From: Lepisosteus oculatus
Lineage: Eukaryota > Chordata > Actinopteri > Semionotiformes > Lepisosteidae
DNA: 64,000 bases
Assembly: GCF_040954835.1 (NCBI RefSeq)
Contig: NC_090712.1
Span: 2,985,284-3,049,283, forward strand
Direction: 5' to 3'
A model generated the notes under the pieces. The model did not search any database, was not told the origin of the DNA, and saw only the letters and a program-made list of their open reading frames with translations. Both the position numbers and the translations under genes were made by a program. The first letter of the stretch is position 1. The number at the start of each line of letters is the position of its first letter. Below are positions 13,898 through 25,860 of the stretch, piece after piece.

Positions 13898-14599
13898 TAT
13901 GTGCTTCAGAATGAATGGCATTAAAAATGGAATCTACATCCTAGGCTGTAAATGATACAGAGTATATAGAAAACATTAGGAAGGCTTATCTATCTCTATC
14001 TCCCTCTGTGGTATAGAAATACTGTGCCACAAATACATTTACCCCAGAACACTAGTTGTTGTTTGCTTAAATACATCAAAAAAAATATAAAGATTTTCCT
14101 TCTTATATTAATATTCCCAAAATTGAAAAAAATCAATCAGAATAAAACTGAGCCTCATGAAGCTGCACCCCTTAAATAATGGTTGGAATTTTTTACAGGC
14201 TGTTCGGGATTTTTTAACAAACATTTTTAAATTGCGCTGCTGCAGATTTACTACTTGTTCATAAACTAAAATTGTCTATTACTTACAAATCAGAACACAC
14301 AAGATTAAATCGACCATTTTATGATCAAGTTCATTGTACACACCAATGTTAATAAGGGTTCTGTAGCTTACATAGTACCTGACCTTATCAACAGCGAACA
14401 AGCAGAATGCTGAATATTAATTGCATTACACAACAAAAAACTTTAACATGGCTGTTACAGCAGCAGAAAGCACTGGGTATGAAAAACCCTTGACTTGAAA
14501 TTCACAGTTCTTGTGAAGCACAGTGAAGAACGGTGTATTTATCAACTAGGACACAAAACAGGTGGTAGGTAGTTTTAATAAGTGACACACATTTCCAGG
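13898..14599. other. Intergenic, no gene seen
   Basis: AT-rich sequence with no recognisable exon, RNA gene or repeat between the retroelement tail and the Tc1 relic. Confidence 0.5.
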
Positions 14600-15565
14600 A
14601 TTTAATACCTAAATGAAATGAATGCTTGTTTACAGCTGCACAAAGGAAACGGAACAATCAATTCTGACAGATCAAATATTTTCAAAAACATATCAAGCAC
14701 AGAAAACGTGAGGTAAAAAGAACCATTTTGTTTTGTCAAATGTAACACCCTGTCGAAATGTTCCTCCACTCTTCCTGTGACTCTGTAGCCAGTAACGAAG
14801 GGTGGCCAGTCACAGCTGTCTCCTGTGGCGCCACTGGCGAGCTGGTCCCAAAGATGATCAGTTCCCACAATGACTTCGCACTGTTTTCCTGAAGGAGTGT
14901 CATTGTAATCCTGGCACTGTGTGGTTTTGGCATTGTCCTGCTGGAAAATCGATATTTCCGGATTGGCTTGCAGAAACGAAGGAACCGTTCGCTTGGGTTA
15001 CTCAAATGTCAATGTATCGCTGAACAGGAAGTTTGCCCTCAAACAGCACCTGAGGCATTTTACTTTTAAAGGACATTGCTCCATACCCACATGATCCTGT
15101 TCGCCTCCCACAGTTTGGCTTGAGCAACACAACAGTCCACCTGGCATTCATCAGTGAAACACTCACCTGAGATGCTCTGTGGCCCAAAGAAGATGGTGAT
15201 GTCATCTTGCAGCTACCAACATGTTGCCCCTGAATGGCCTCTGGAGATAGAAATCAATTTCATGCAGACAGCAAGCCACAGTCATTCTTATACTGTAAGT
15301 TGTCTGTTGCTGTAATTGTTCACACTATAGGCACTGCAGTCAGAAAATGATTACACAAATGGATCGGGTGGATGTTACGGTTGAGGGTGACCCTTGCCTT
15401 CCAGAATACGGACTGTCCCTTACAGAGCGGGTTGCTTGGTACCTGTGGAACAGTCTGCCGATTATTCAAAAGAAACATCTCATTCCCTGGGCAGCTGCTC
15501 TCACAGAGAGACCTTCAATCTTTCTGAGAGTAACCACACTATCTTCAGTACTCATGGAAACGTAG
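14600..15565 (-). pseudogene. Decayed Tc1/mariner-type transposase
   Basis: A broken DDE transposase of the Tc1 type, recognisable across several minus-strand frames. Near 15400 a VRDSPYSGR block resembles the GRP-type linker of Tc1 proteins. At 15170-15210 GHRASQVSVSLMNARW matches the region before the second catalytic Asp, where the usual DES is replaced. At about 15005-15045 LFEGKLPVQRYID matches the 'G-L-x-x-QRYID' segment. At 14880-14940 there is a SARITMTLLQEN block like 'DNARPHSARI..FLQEN'. HLWDQL (about 14840) and QEEWRNI (about 14760) follow in different frames. The frame changes and stops mean it cannot be translated, so this is an old inactive copy. Its terminal repeats were not located. 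Confidence 0.75.
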
Positions 15566-17399
15566 TTGTATCTTCTTATTTTGTTGAAATCACATGATTA
15601 GAGTGGATTTTTACACCAGTTCTTAAGCAGTTGAATACTTCATTCAGCTCATGTCAACATCTGGCGATTTTCTGAGATCACATGATTTGTGTTCAATATG
15701 TTTTAGCCGAAGAAACTACTACTCAGAACCTAATCTGCTCACTACTGCAAATAGAAATAACATCACATATGTAGCCAACGACCTATTGATTTAAAACTTC
15801 AAAAAAAGATTTGCTGCACAGATTTGTTATAAATTGTATTTGTTGTAAATTGTATTTTGAATTGTAATTTGAAATAGTTTAAATTCTGCTGACAGCTGTT
15901 TGTACTTTTCAGTCAAAATGTCCACCATTGTGCACCTAAAGAGTGTAAAATACTCTGTTCTGTAAAAGTATAAGAAAGAAAAGAATGTTAAATTTGGTCA
16001 AGAAAATGTGTAATGAAGACAGATCTCTTTTGCTCAGGTTTGCACTCAACTATCCTTGCCAAGATCATTTCAGAGGATCTACAGTACTTGTTTTTCAAAT
16101 ACAGCAGTTCCTTGACTGTAAATATACAGTACATCGACAATACTTATCATATATGTACTGGTGCTTAAGCAGAACAACACAGATCACGGCCAATGTGAAT
16201 GTTTTAACACTGACCTATATTACCACAAAATTGTCAGCTTCTCTGCGCGCATTACTTTTTTTCTACTATTGATTTAACTTAATTGGTTGCTGAATATTTG
16301 CATCAATTAGATATATTTTAACAATTTAACACACTAAATGGCATTTCAATTAAAAAAACTGCACACTTGATTTGTGTATATACACGTTTTGAAAAGACTA
16401 TTTTGCATTTTACCGAAAAACGTTTTTTTGCCTTGGCGAATCAGGAGCTGACTGTAGATAATTACATTATAGTAATAAGGTAGTTACAGTATTATTTCTC
16501 TACTATAGAGACATTATTTTATGTAATCTATATATTTATATAGAGTATATCTATACTGTACATAGTGTGTATACAGTACGCTACATAATTGTAGATGTAG
16601 ATGTACGGTACGCGTTCGTATTTCTACACTGTAGTTTCATCACAAATAGAGTGCATCGGGTTTGATTTAAACCGATATTTCCTTGTCTCGCAAAATAATA
16701 TTTAACTTGGATGTGCTCAGAAGCCGGATAATTTTGGCAGATCAAGTCAAATGTATTATTTTTATTCTTACAAAAGCCTCAATTATGTGAAAAGAAATAC
16801 ATACACATATATTTTCAGCAAAGCCTGAACTCAGACTGAAGATAGTCTACTGAGCTATCAAGAAGACTTGGTTCTTCGACCTTAGAGCCTTCATCATAGA
16901 CCGAGCGGACTGTGACTTTTAGATAATAAATGACACATACAGTATAGCAGGAAAATAGAAATTGTACGAATCACAGCTGCAACCTAACATTTAGATTTAG
17001 ATGTTTAAATTTCAACTTCCTCTTCCCAAACTAAATTGCCATCATACACCTTTCCATTGAGTAACTCATATGTACTGTAAGAGTTTTTGATTCGATATTT
17101 TAACAGGTTACTAGTTAGTGTCTCCCACCTACAGTACATACAGTAGTGTTAATGGTTTTATTGTTTTCAGAAAGCTAGAAGTTCCACAAGGTTTAGCGGA
17201 ACTGGTCAAGTATGAATTTTATAGCGCTATAAGCAGCCCTCTTGAATCTTTGTAGCTTTCACTAGCTCCGGTAGTGTTACTGTTAATAATATGAACCCCA
17301 ATGGCGTGCACAAAGAGCAAGTGGTGGGTTTCGCCTAATTGTAGGACATTTTTAAGAGAACCCACCCAAATGTAACAGGTAGTATTCCGAGATTTTCCC
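15566..17399. other. Intergenic with a TACAGTA-dense tract
   Basis: No gene is recognised. From about 16080 to 17140 the heptamer TACAGTA or its complement occurs roughly nine times, far above what composition predicts. Open frames here, for example 95 codons at 15985-16272, show no domain. The interval 16866-16905 resembles a ribozyme-type repeat core on the minus strand and is listed separately. Confidence 0.45.
16866..16905 (-). repeat. Possible hammerhead-like core of a Penelope-type repeat
   Basis: On the minus strand this reads ATGATGAAGGCTCTAAGG followed by TCGAAG. That resembles the hammerhead pattern CTGATGA, a short stem II, then GAAA, as found in repeats of Penelope-like elements. 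Both core strands are imperfect (TATGATGA for CTGATGA, GAAG for GAAA), so it would be a dead relic. Similarity by eye is the only evidence. Confidence 0.25.
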
Positions 17400-20300
17400 C
17401 TACAGCAGTTCAAAGACGCACAGTCCACTCAGATAGTCGTGTTCTCCGCCCGGGAGTGTCGAGGTTCCCAGAGTCGGAGCTGCTCTTCGCCCATTTCCTC
17501 CCATTTGTCGGGTTGCTTCGGATTGATCCGCGACTGGCTACACAATACACCAGACTTCCGAGCTTAATCGTTTCTCCGTTTGATGGTTTTCCGTCAGCCC
17601 CTGTCTTTTGCAGCCGGTGCGCGCCCGCAAAGCAGTGCTGCCGGCTGGAAGACGAGCTCCAAGTAGGCCTGTTTTTAACTTTAACATTTGTTTTGTCGAC
17701 GCTATACACGTTTCAGGCTGGAGCGGCAAAAGTTAAACACAGCCCATTGCTAACTAATCATTGATCATTTCATTCAAGAGTAGTTTGTGCGCACCATGCT
17801 GGCGCGCTAGAATTGACATAGCCTACACCCATTTGTTCTGTTTTCATCTAAGATAATTCTTCAAACACTGTCTGCAGGGCGTTTTGAGATGCGGAAAATA
17901 TGATACAGCGCACAGGTCTGAGCGCAGCTAACGCCCAGCGTCCTGCTTCACATCCCTATGAAATGTCTGAGCAAACAGAAGCTACGGGGTATCCTGCTTA
18001 CTGATTTCATCGTTATGTTTAAGTGACCATCATCGACTTGGTTCGGAAACTTTCATAGTGGTTCAGTTAAATACCCTCCAGTGTATTATAACCTTTAGTT
18101 GACGACACGTGTAAGCCTATTCATTACTCTGAATACCTGTACAAAACCTGATTTATAATCTTTCTTATTATTCAATAGCATGTTTACGCTTGTTCTTTTA
18201 ATCCAGTCTTTATTTTAATATATTCCATTTATTCTAGGGCTACTGCAATAAGGATGTTGTTAACGAATGACTGCTCTCCTTCGAACAACCCTGCTGTGGT
18301 TTGCTCTCAGACAGTAGGCCTACACGCAGTTGCCAGTATTTTTTGTCGAACTTCTGTAAAGTTTTTTTTAACCTTTGCCGCCTTCGCAAAGAAGTCCACA
18401 CAATTCAGATGTCTCCCATAGTAAAAAGAGAAGTAATACGCTCAGTAGGTTAGTAGTAGCAGCGCTTTTGGCGATGGTTGTAAAGGAAGATGAGGAAGAT
18501 TTACCGCGGTAGTAATTTTGAATGAACAGTCTCGCCAAAGAAATTGCTCTGCCGAGTACGCATTGGGTAACGCAAGCTCATTCATTTTTGTGGTACAGTG
18601 TTAATCGCGATGAGCATTTTGGTCAAACGTTTTTCGCCGAGCCTACTGTTTTACGGCACCAACACTCCTGCAAAACAAAACTTTCTTTACCCCCCGAAGA
18701 TCAGGTGCAGTACAAGAAAAAGAACGAGGAGTCGATACAAAACTGTACCTTTAAACCTTCGGTCACCTCCGTATTCCGTGTATCCGTGTAAATCCCATTT
18801 TTGTGTGTGTTTTATTAGTTTCCAAAGTGGCAGAGGGGGGAAGAGGAGACCCTTTCCCACGTTACTCTCTCTAATAAACTGCGCCAAGAATGCTCAGAGA
18901 TATAAGGCATTTCTTTTTTACACGGTCAAGTGGTTTGAGCCTCTGTAAGACGAACCCCCTAAGGTGAGGGAGCACAGAGGATTACTGAAAAATGTTCACA
19001 AAAGAATGGTCAAATCAAACATTACTTTAGCGGTTGAATTAATTCTATTTTTTTTTTGGTCAAGTCTGTGTTTTCAGTTTGTCCACAGTAATTGTAATAC
19101 CCGGAGGTGAGCACGAGCGGTGTATTTTATTTCTCCGGAGCTTCAACAGTTAAAATTGATTTATTACATACTGGAGAGAACAATAGACAAGCCTTAGCGT
19201 GTTATTCTTTTGTGTTCTGTTCTGACCCTATTCTTACCAATCATCTCTACAAAGCACACATACAGGATAATAAATCAACTAATTAGTGATCGAAAATCAC
19301 GACAGTACAATGATATTATACTCATATATAGCAGGTTTTGATGCCACAATGATAAAACAAACTGAGTTTTCTGACAGAATACTTAACTGACTAGTCTAGA
19401 TCACAAAATGTGTGGATTAACTGGTGTCTCACTAATAAACAGAAAACAAATATCTTTGTGACACATTGGACGAGTTGAATTTAAAGTCAACGAATAATAT
19501 GCTGAGATTTTTACTCCGAAATTATTAACTGCTTGTATTTTAATGACCAGGGGGTTGTTGTCTGTTTGCAAGGGCTGCTCTATAAACAAATATTTTGATT
19601 CATTTGATTCATGATCCAGATACCCAGCTTTTTCCTGCACCTACGTGTACCACGTTTCAAAACTCACAGCAAAGTTCCTCCCTGCTTTCCAGCCTCACAC
19701 TTGTTACAGCAAACGCTAGATATCAGTGGTTGTTCTTCAGTGAGAGTCAGGATATCGGTGTTTATTTTTTTAGCTTATTTTGTACTAGACTGTGATACAT
19801 CGGTCAGCATAGGAATAAAAAACACAGAGGTTTGGAGGACAACGTTATGAAGTCACCTTTTCATTTTTTTCAAAATGGCAGAGCGTTATAACAAAGTAAG
19901 TAAACTATGAAATGGGGAATAGATGTGCGGTAGTGATTTGGGGGATGTCGTCTTCCGCATCCAGTACCGAGAGCAGCAAGTGAGTCAGGAAAAGATTAAT
20001 AAACGACTTTATCACCATCATCAACATCATCATCGTCACAGGGTCCTTCACACCCCCGAGAAACAGTTGTCCGGCAGGGTGGTGGGCGAGTGGACAGTAC
20101 CCTTGCTGACTGGCAGTGACTTGGTGCTGGTGCTAGTGTCTTTCTTGTGCGGCCCAGAGTCGATGAACGTTGACCGAATTAAGTGATTTTCTCTACCTGT
20201 TTGCAGTGACACGGGCTTTTTATTTTACACAAAGTTCGACCGAAAATTATTACCGTTTCCTAACTGAAGACTAACAGTAACTGAGTTTACATTATCCGAC

Positions 20301-23300
20301 AAAAGCTCTGTTTTTACTCTCTTAAACGTGCGGTTTAAGAATGAGCTTTGAAAGTTTTAATACATTATTTAGGAAATTAGGTTTTTAAGTTATTTAGTGC
20401 TTATGTCTAAAAGGAAACCTATCACTTCGCATCTATAGTCCAGGCCTTAAACAAAAGCTACCTTGTCTACTGAGCGCATAATTCCGGTATTGTAGAGACT
20501 AGTGGCAGAAATATCCTGTTAATTAAAACATCTTCTACTTTCCTATAAAACCATTAATTTGTTAGCCCATACCCATGCCCATACCGATATCCTTTATCTT
20601 ACAGAGCTTCGCTCTTGTGCTGTAGTGCCGCCCCTGGACTGTGGAACTCGCTGCTCCCAGCGCAGTTTAGAACTCCGAAATCGCAAAACGTCTGAGACAC
20701 ATAATTGTAATGTATCTTGTGGCCTTTTCCGGGTTTTATATCGTTTTATATCTTAAGTTTGGGCTTTCTAATTTTTTTGTCTCCGCATTTGAGCAGCGCT
20801 TTAAAAATAAATCAAATGAATTATTATCATCATAACCATTTTCGTGCTTATTAATTGCTGTTGTTACTTGAAACAAAAAAACTGATCCTTTCAAAATTGA
20901 GATTTGTTAACATCAATTATCAAAGCTACTACGGCTACCTAGTTGCTAGATTCTTATTACCGTACATAAGTACACCACATAATTATTAGTGGTGTGAACG
21001 CATTTATACTTTTCCATTATTGTTCTGAGAAATAACTTCCTGACATTAACGTCCTGAAAACTATTTCTCTTGATAAGCCAACTCACGTCAGCATCTACCA
21101 AAGAACATTGCAGTAAAGTAATTACTCCGAAAAAAAACAATAATGTTTACTAGTATACAGTAATTACGCTTTTTATTAATTGTTGTCGACTAATACTCTG
21201 AAGCTCTTAAATTGCTATTCGAAATTAAGAAGCATCCTATCTGTGTTGTCAAAAGGCAAAACCTCTAATAAAGTATATGTAGGTTTAAGCAATCGAAAAA
21301 ATGTCGTGCACACTAGGTCAACAATGGGTTTTGTTGCTGATTGTGTTAATTTGTGTGTTTTCTTTAAAACAGTGTAAAATGTGTATTTTTTAAAAACGAA
21401 AAGGTGTTAATAACGCTAATACTTTAAAAAAAACAAATGTGCTTATTTCTTCACACAATCTTGTAAAACAAATACAAACGGTTCGATCTTTTCAATATTT
21501 GGGGTAACTGTCGGGGGCATTTAAGGTAATTCATTACATCGAAAAACCTCTGAAAGATCATCTCATTTCACAAGTTTTACAGTCCACTGTGTTTCAAAAT
21601 GAAAGGGTTCCTATACGTTCAATGGACAGTTTAGCTATAGTTCTTAAGGTCCTAATATAAACCTAAAACATGAATATACAGCTACCAGCCCAACACGAAA
21701 CGGGCCTCTTGAACACACAGCTGAGCGGGACTGCACCGGGCAGTTGTTCTGATACGCAACTTGATTGAAAAGAAAGGACATTGGGTTTTTTATACAACAC
21801 AATATTACCACATGGAAACAAAATGTATCTGAAAATGTGCATAATAACATTTCTCTCTTTAACATATGACATTTATGCCTGCTGCTTCCTTATCTGTATT
21901 AAAACATGTAATGGACGAGGATGGCTGAACACCCATTAATCTTGATCCATGTGGACGCGTTCAAAGGCCTTTCCGCATACTGTAGGTAGTAGTTTCATCA
22001 TTTAAAAATTAGCAGCACCTTTCATTTTCTGCGTCTCTCCTCTGCCCCAAATCTCTCCCTTCTCCAAAACCAATTGTTCTGTTTATTAGTAATAGTAACC
22101 CGAGATACTAGATACTCTATAAAAATGTGATGTTTTATAGGTTTGGATTTATTTTGAAACATTCGTAGAATCGGCAAAGTGAGTCTTAAGAGTATTTACC
22201 CCACTAATAAATTAGAAGAATTAAAAACGTGTATAAAATACTAAAATGCATTTTCTTAATAAAACAAACGTTTTAATACTTTATTTCTCAACTTTAACCA
22301 GGTTAAAGTTGTTGATTTTTCTTACAGAAACAAAACCAAAAACGATAAATGTTACAAACTCCATACATTAATAAACTCTAGAAACTAAAAGTGCAAAACA
22401 TTGAAATAACATTTAAAAATAAAATCCAAACACCCCAAATAACCCCGTGCTGTAAAATAAATAACACTTTGACCTATACATAGAAATATATGATAAAATA
22501 AAAGCCATAAACTTGTTTTTAGAAAGGTCGTGGAGACTCGATAAAAAGAAATTCGCCGATGATTTTCCAGAAATTAAATAATAGTAATAAAATAATAATA
22601 ACAACAAATAACATATCATAAATAAATCACTACGTCTCAAACGTGGACAAACCCGTCCTGTAAAATGAGAATGTGCAGGTATATAACACAGGTACGATGT
22701 TCTTCGTGAGAGACAGATCTATACAACCACCTCTCGTGTTAATGGGATAATTAAAGCAACTAAATATTGTCCTTTGAACATTAAAAGGTAGGCTGGCCAA
22801 AGTACTTTTATTAATAACTTAGCCTAACTACTGTATATATCCTTTACAATCACTTCGCCAATAGCGCCTTGCGCTAAATGCGTCACACTCCGTAATCCAT
22901 GTGTTAGGGATTAGGAAGTGTCCATTGAACGTCTGGTACACTGGTACAATTTAGGGACTAAAAAGTCAAATACCTAATACAGAAACAATCAGAACCGGTA
23001 TTTTAGAGTCCATCCCGGGACTTCGCTGATCCGGACTGAGGCCTGCGACTCGAGGGCTTCTGTTCTCGAGAATTAGCACACGCACAAGCGCGCAGACGCA
23101 CGCCCACACTGCCGTTTCAAACATAAATAAAGCAAATACAAACGCAGACTCTTGCTTATTTCAGCATGAATGATAGTAACACAAAAACTCTACATTGTTC
23201 GAAACTATACCGAAATCCTGAGCAGATCCAAGTTTCATATCCACGTCCGTCCCCGATCATGACTACATATGCCCTGATTTTGTTTAATAGTAAGGCGCTT

Positions 23301-23858
23301 GTATGAAAACAAAATGCTTAATTCTAAATATCATAAAAGTAACAAATCAATATTTACAAAAAAATATTAAATAATTTAAGGAATTGTATATTATTTCTCT
23401 TAAGACCGATGGATATTTGTAATGGCAACAACATTTTAAATAACATGTTTGTAATAAATACGAACCATAAATTAACTGAGTCACAAAAGCCATTCGTATT
23501 CTTTTGCACGTGATAAAAACAACCCGAAACATTTGTCGTTACCTTTGGTATGACAAAAATCAAGTTCTTAACCTGCAGGTAACAAAGTTTGTCCCTTTCG
23601 AAGTTAAAAAATATCCTGCATATTTCCGAACTACGCAGTCCACGCAGTGTATGGCGATAACAGCATAGCGCGAGAGAAACGGTCGCTTTTCGCGCGATTT
23701 AGTCATTTTTTTTCGTGTAAGTGCATTGTTTTTCAGCTTGTTTCGTTGCACCAAATAAAACGCAGGAGAAATCGAGGAAGATTATTTTTTTTTAGTGTAT
23801 CCCGTTCACTTTTTTTTTCTCTTTCTCTCTCCCATGCGGAGCGCTACAAAACGCAAAA
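17400..23858. other. CpG-containing region flanking foxg, no coding exon found
   Basis: From about 17400 the sequence changes character. CpG dinucleotides become common at 17430-17660, 17800-18000, 18480-18720, 19920-20170 and 22850-23120, separated by AT-rich DNA. Open frames over the CpG patches (for example 17456-17764 and 18598-18948, plus strand) have no recognisable domains, lie on both strands and look fortuitous. Part of the interval just below 23859 must be the 3' UTR of the forkhead gene. Several minus-strand AATAAA hexamers exist, for example at 22280-22285. The CpG richness is seen directly. Reading it as a developmental-gene methylation-free domain is inference. Confidence 0.45.
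22289..22311. repeat. Perfect 11-bp-arm palindrome downstream of foxg
   Basis: CAACTTTAACC and GGTTAAAGTTG flank a single A. The arms are perfect. The site lies about 1.6 kb past the forkhead stop codon, directly beside a minus-strand AATAAA hexamer, so in the 3' UTR it would form a hairpin in RNA. As DNA it could be an inverted-repeat factor site. Confidence 0.5.
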
Positions 23859-24938
23859 TCAGTTTAGAAACGAATTAGCGGGTGTCGCTCTGTTGTGATG
23901 AGACGCCACTCCCGGGAACCCCGTGGAAACACCTTGCGCAAAGGAAGGCAACGAAGTTCTGAGGGATTCGGTGAGCAGGGTCGGGGGCGAACTGGACGGA
24001 GCGCCGAACCTGGACCCGCTTTGCTGGAGAGGCTGGACGTGCTGGGTCCCGGACAAGAAATAACCCGTCTGCCCAGACAGCAAGCTCACGGGAGACGTGT
24101 TAACATTGTAACTGCTTGTCAAGCCGATGCCCCCGGCGGGTCCTCCCAAAATCGGACGGGACAGGTCCCCGTTACCCAGAGACTCGACTCCCGAAAGTAG
24201 GGAGCCGTACGCGTGCCCTTGGTTCAGAAATCCCGAGGCAGATCCGTTATAGTGCGGGTGATGCAAAGACAAAAATGGCGAAATTTGCCAGTACAAAGGG
24301 TTGTTCGCTCTGTCGTTCAATCCGAGCCCGAGAGGGGCGAACCGGAGACCCCTCTTCATCGCCAGTTTGCCCCTGGAGGTAGCCGACCGCCTGCGAAGTT
24401 TGCCAGTACTGCCCCCGATAAAAACATCGTCACTCGAAGGGTCCAGCATCCAATAGTTCCCCTTCCCGGGGTCATCGTAATGTCTTGGCACTTTCACAAA
24501 ACACTTATTGAGGCTCAGATTGTGCCGGATCGAGTTCTGCCAGCCCTGCTTGTGCTCCCTGTAATAGGGGAAATTTTTCATGATAAACTCGTAGATGCCA
24601 TTCAGGGTGAGTCTCTTCTCGGGACTCTGCCTGATGGCCATCATGATCAGAGCGTTGTAACTGAACGGCGGCTTGTCGTATTTCCCCGTCTTGCTCTGCT
24701 CTGCCGGTCGGTCGCCCCCTTCGTCGTCCTCTTCGTGGTTTTCCAGGCTGGGGGACTCGAGATCCATCTCCGTGGGGGCCGGCGGTTTCGCTGGATCGGA
24801 CCCGGGAGGAACAGTCCTTTTTTCTGGGGCGCCCGAGCCCGGGTTGTCACATTTAGAAGGGAGCAGGAGGCTCTTGATGCTAAACGAAGTGGATTTGGGG
24901 ACCATCGTCGGCTCCTTGTGATCTCCCATGCCCGGCAA
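23859..24938 (-). CDS. foxg1: Forkhead box G family transcription factor (FOXG1-like paralogue)
   Basis: A 359-residue, single-exon forkhead protein, expected to be a nuclear DNA-binding regulator, mainly a repressor in the FoxG family, acting in forebrain, eye and placode development. The start is chosen because [16 protein letters not shown] aligns with the FOXG1 N-terminus. Residues 19-25 (FSIKSLL) are an eh1-type Groucho/TLE-binding motif. An acidic stretch lies at about 68-80. The forkhead domain spans about residues 87-181, with the recognition helix [12 protein letters not shown] at 133-144 and a basic KLRRR wing end. [12 protein letters not shown] follows at about 217-228. The C-terminal [10 protein letters not shown] block is shared with FOXG1. 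The protein is much shorter than human FOXG1 (489 residues) because the His/Pro/Gln-rich N-terminal region is missing, and the C-terminal half diverges. It is therefore probably a FoxG duplicate (foxg1b/c, or FoxG2/3 in some schemes) rather than the one-to-one FOXG1 orthologue. Family assignment is near certain; the exact paralogue name is not. Confidence 0.95.
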   Translation of the reverse strand: MPGMGDHKEPTMVPKSTSFSIKSLLLPSKCDNPGSGAPEKRTVPPGSDPAKPPAPTEMDLESPSLENHEEDDEGGDRPAEQSKTGKYDKPPFSYNALIMMAIRQSPEKRLTLNGIYEFIMKNFPYYREHKQGWQNSIRHNLSLNKCFVKVPRHYDDPGKGNYWMLDPSSDDVFIGGSTGKLRRRSATSRGKLAMKRGLRFAPLGLGLNDRANNPLYWQISPFLSLHHPHYNGSASGFLNQGHAYGSLLSGVESLGNGDLSRPILGGPAGGIGLTSSYNVNTSPVSLLSGQTGYFLSGTQHVQPLQQSGSRFGAPSSSPPTLLTESLRTSLPSFAQGVSTGFPGVASHHNRATPANSFLN

Positions 24939-25860
24939 TCACAACAAGCGCTGGGTTTTGTGTTTAAAAAATAAAAGGTCAGGCGCGATCGGATCAGGAC
25001 ATCGCACGCATGAAGAAACTTCTAGGACAGAGGATCCTGCAGTGGACGGAGAAATTAGTAATTAAGGAGGTTCCGTTTTAGGGCTACATCATCGAATGGG
25101 AGGAGCTAAGCAACTTGCTGAAATCCTACTCATCTTACCAGAAACCGAGCATCCTTTTTTAATCATTTTAACCGTAAAATCATCAGCGGCGTGTAATTCT
25201 CGTTCCTGCCCGCGCGAAAGCGTTTTTTTATTACAAAAACACCCTGCTAGACGCGCCGTCTGAACGCGGCAGCATCGCATCTGTGGGCACCGCGGATACA
25301 GCAGTCTAACACTGGATGCACAAGTGAAAGAGATCAGTCTCAGTATTTGATTGGTATGTTTCACACACAAATAGCAAAAGAATTGTACTGTATCTGCACC
25401 ACTGAATGACAAACGGAGTGTAAGTGATGACTCGGCTATAAGGGAAACACTTTAAACGATCGCATCTCTCAGACGAATGTGAAACACATCTTACATTTTG
25501 AATGAAGAAGCGTTCGCACGTTTAGATGCCGAAAGTGGTCGTTTAAAATCTTTAACTGCTACGGGTTTCTCCTTTTTTTCTGTTCTTTTTTTTGTAAAAA
25601 GCGGTAGAAATGGAGGTGGTGGCTGGCTGGGCTGGGAAGACCGTGCGGGGGGTTTCAGAGATAGGTTTGTAGGACTTTGCTGGCTTTGTGGTCGTCTTCA
25701 TTAGTTCAGAGTCAGAGAGACTAGACGGCCAGGTGAAGCCGGCTGGAGAAAGGCGTCTGATGTTGTGAAATGCTCGCAATCTCTTCTTCTCTTGGACGTC
25801 GTGCAGTGTTTGAACTGTCCACTGGATGTGCCCGCAGTGAGTGGGACGCGAGCGCATTTG
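24939..25860 (-). promoter_or_regulatory. 5' UTR and proximal promoter region of foxg
   Basis: This is the upstream side of the minus-strand forkhead gene. It is CpG-containing, especially at 24975-25015 and 25190-25300, and has no TATA box that I can place with confidence. The transcription start is not identifiable from sequence alone. Short open frames on both strands have no recognisable product. Confidence 0.4.

Noticed and set aside
20010..20045. CAT/CAC-rich tract as a CRISPR-like or tandem array
   Set aside because: It is a short imperfect microsatellite in a eukaryotic sequence.
23895..24974. Long plus-strand frames over the foxg locus (for example 253 codons at 24213-24974)
   Set aside because: They are antisense shadows of the GC-rich forkhead coding sequence, with no independent motif.
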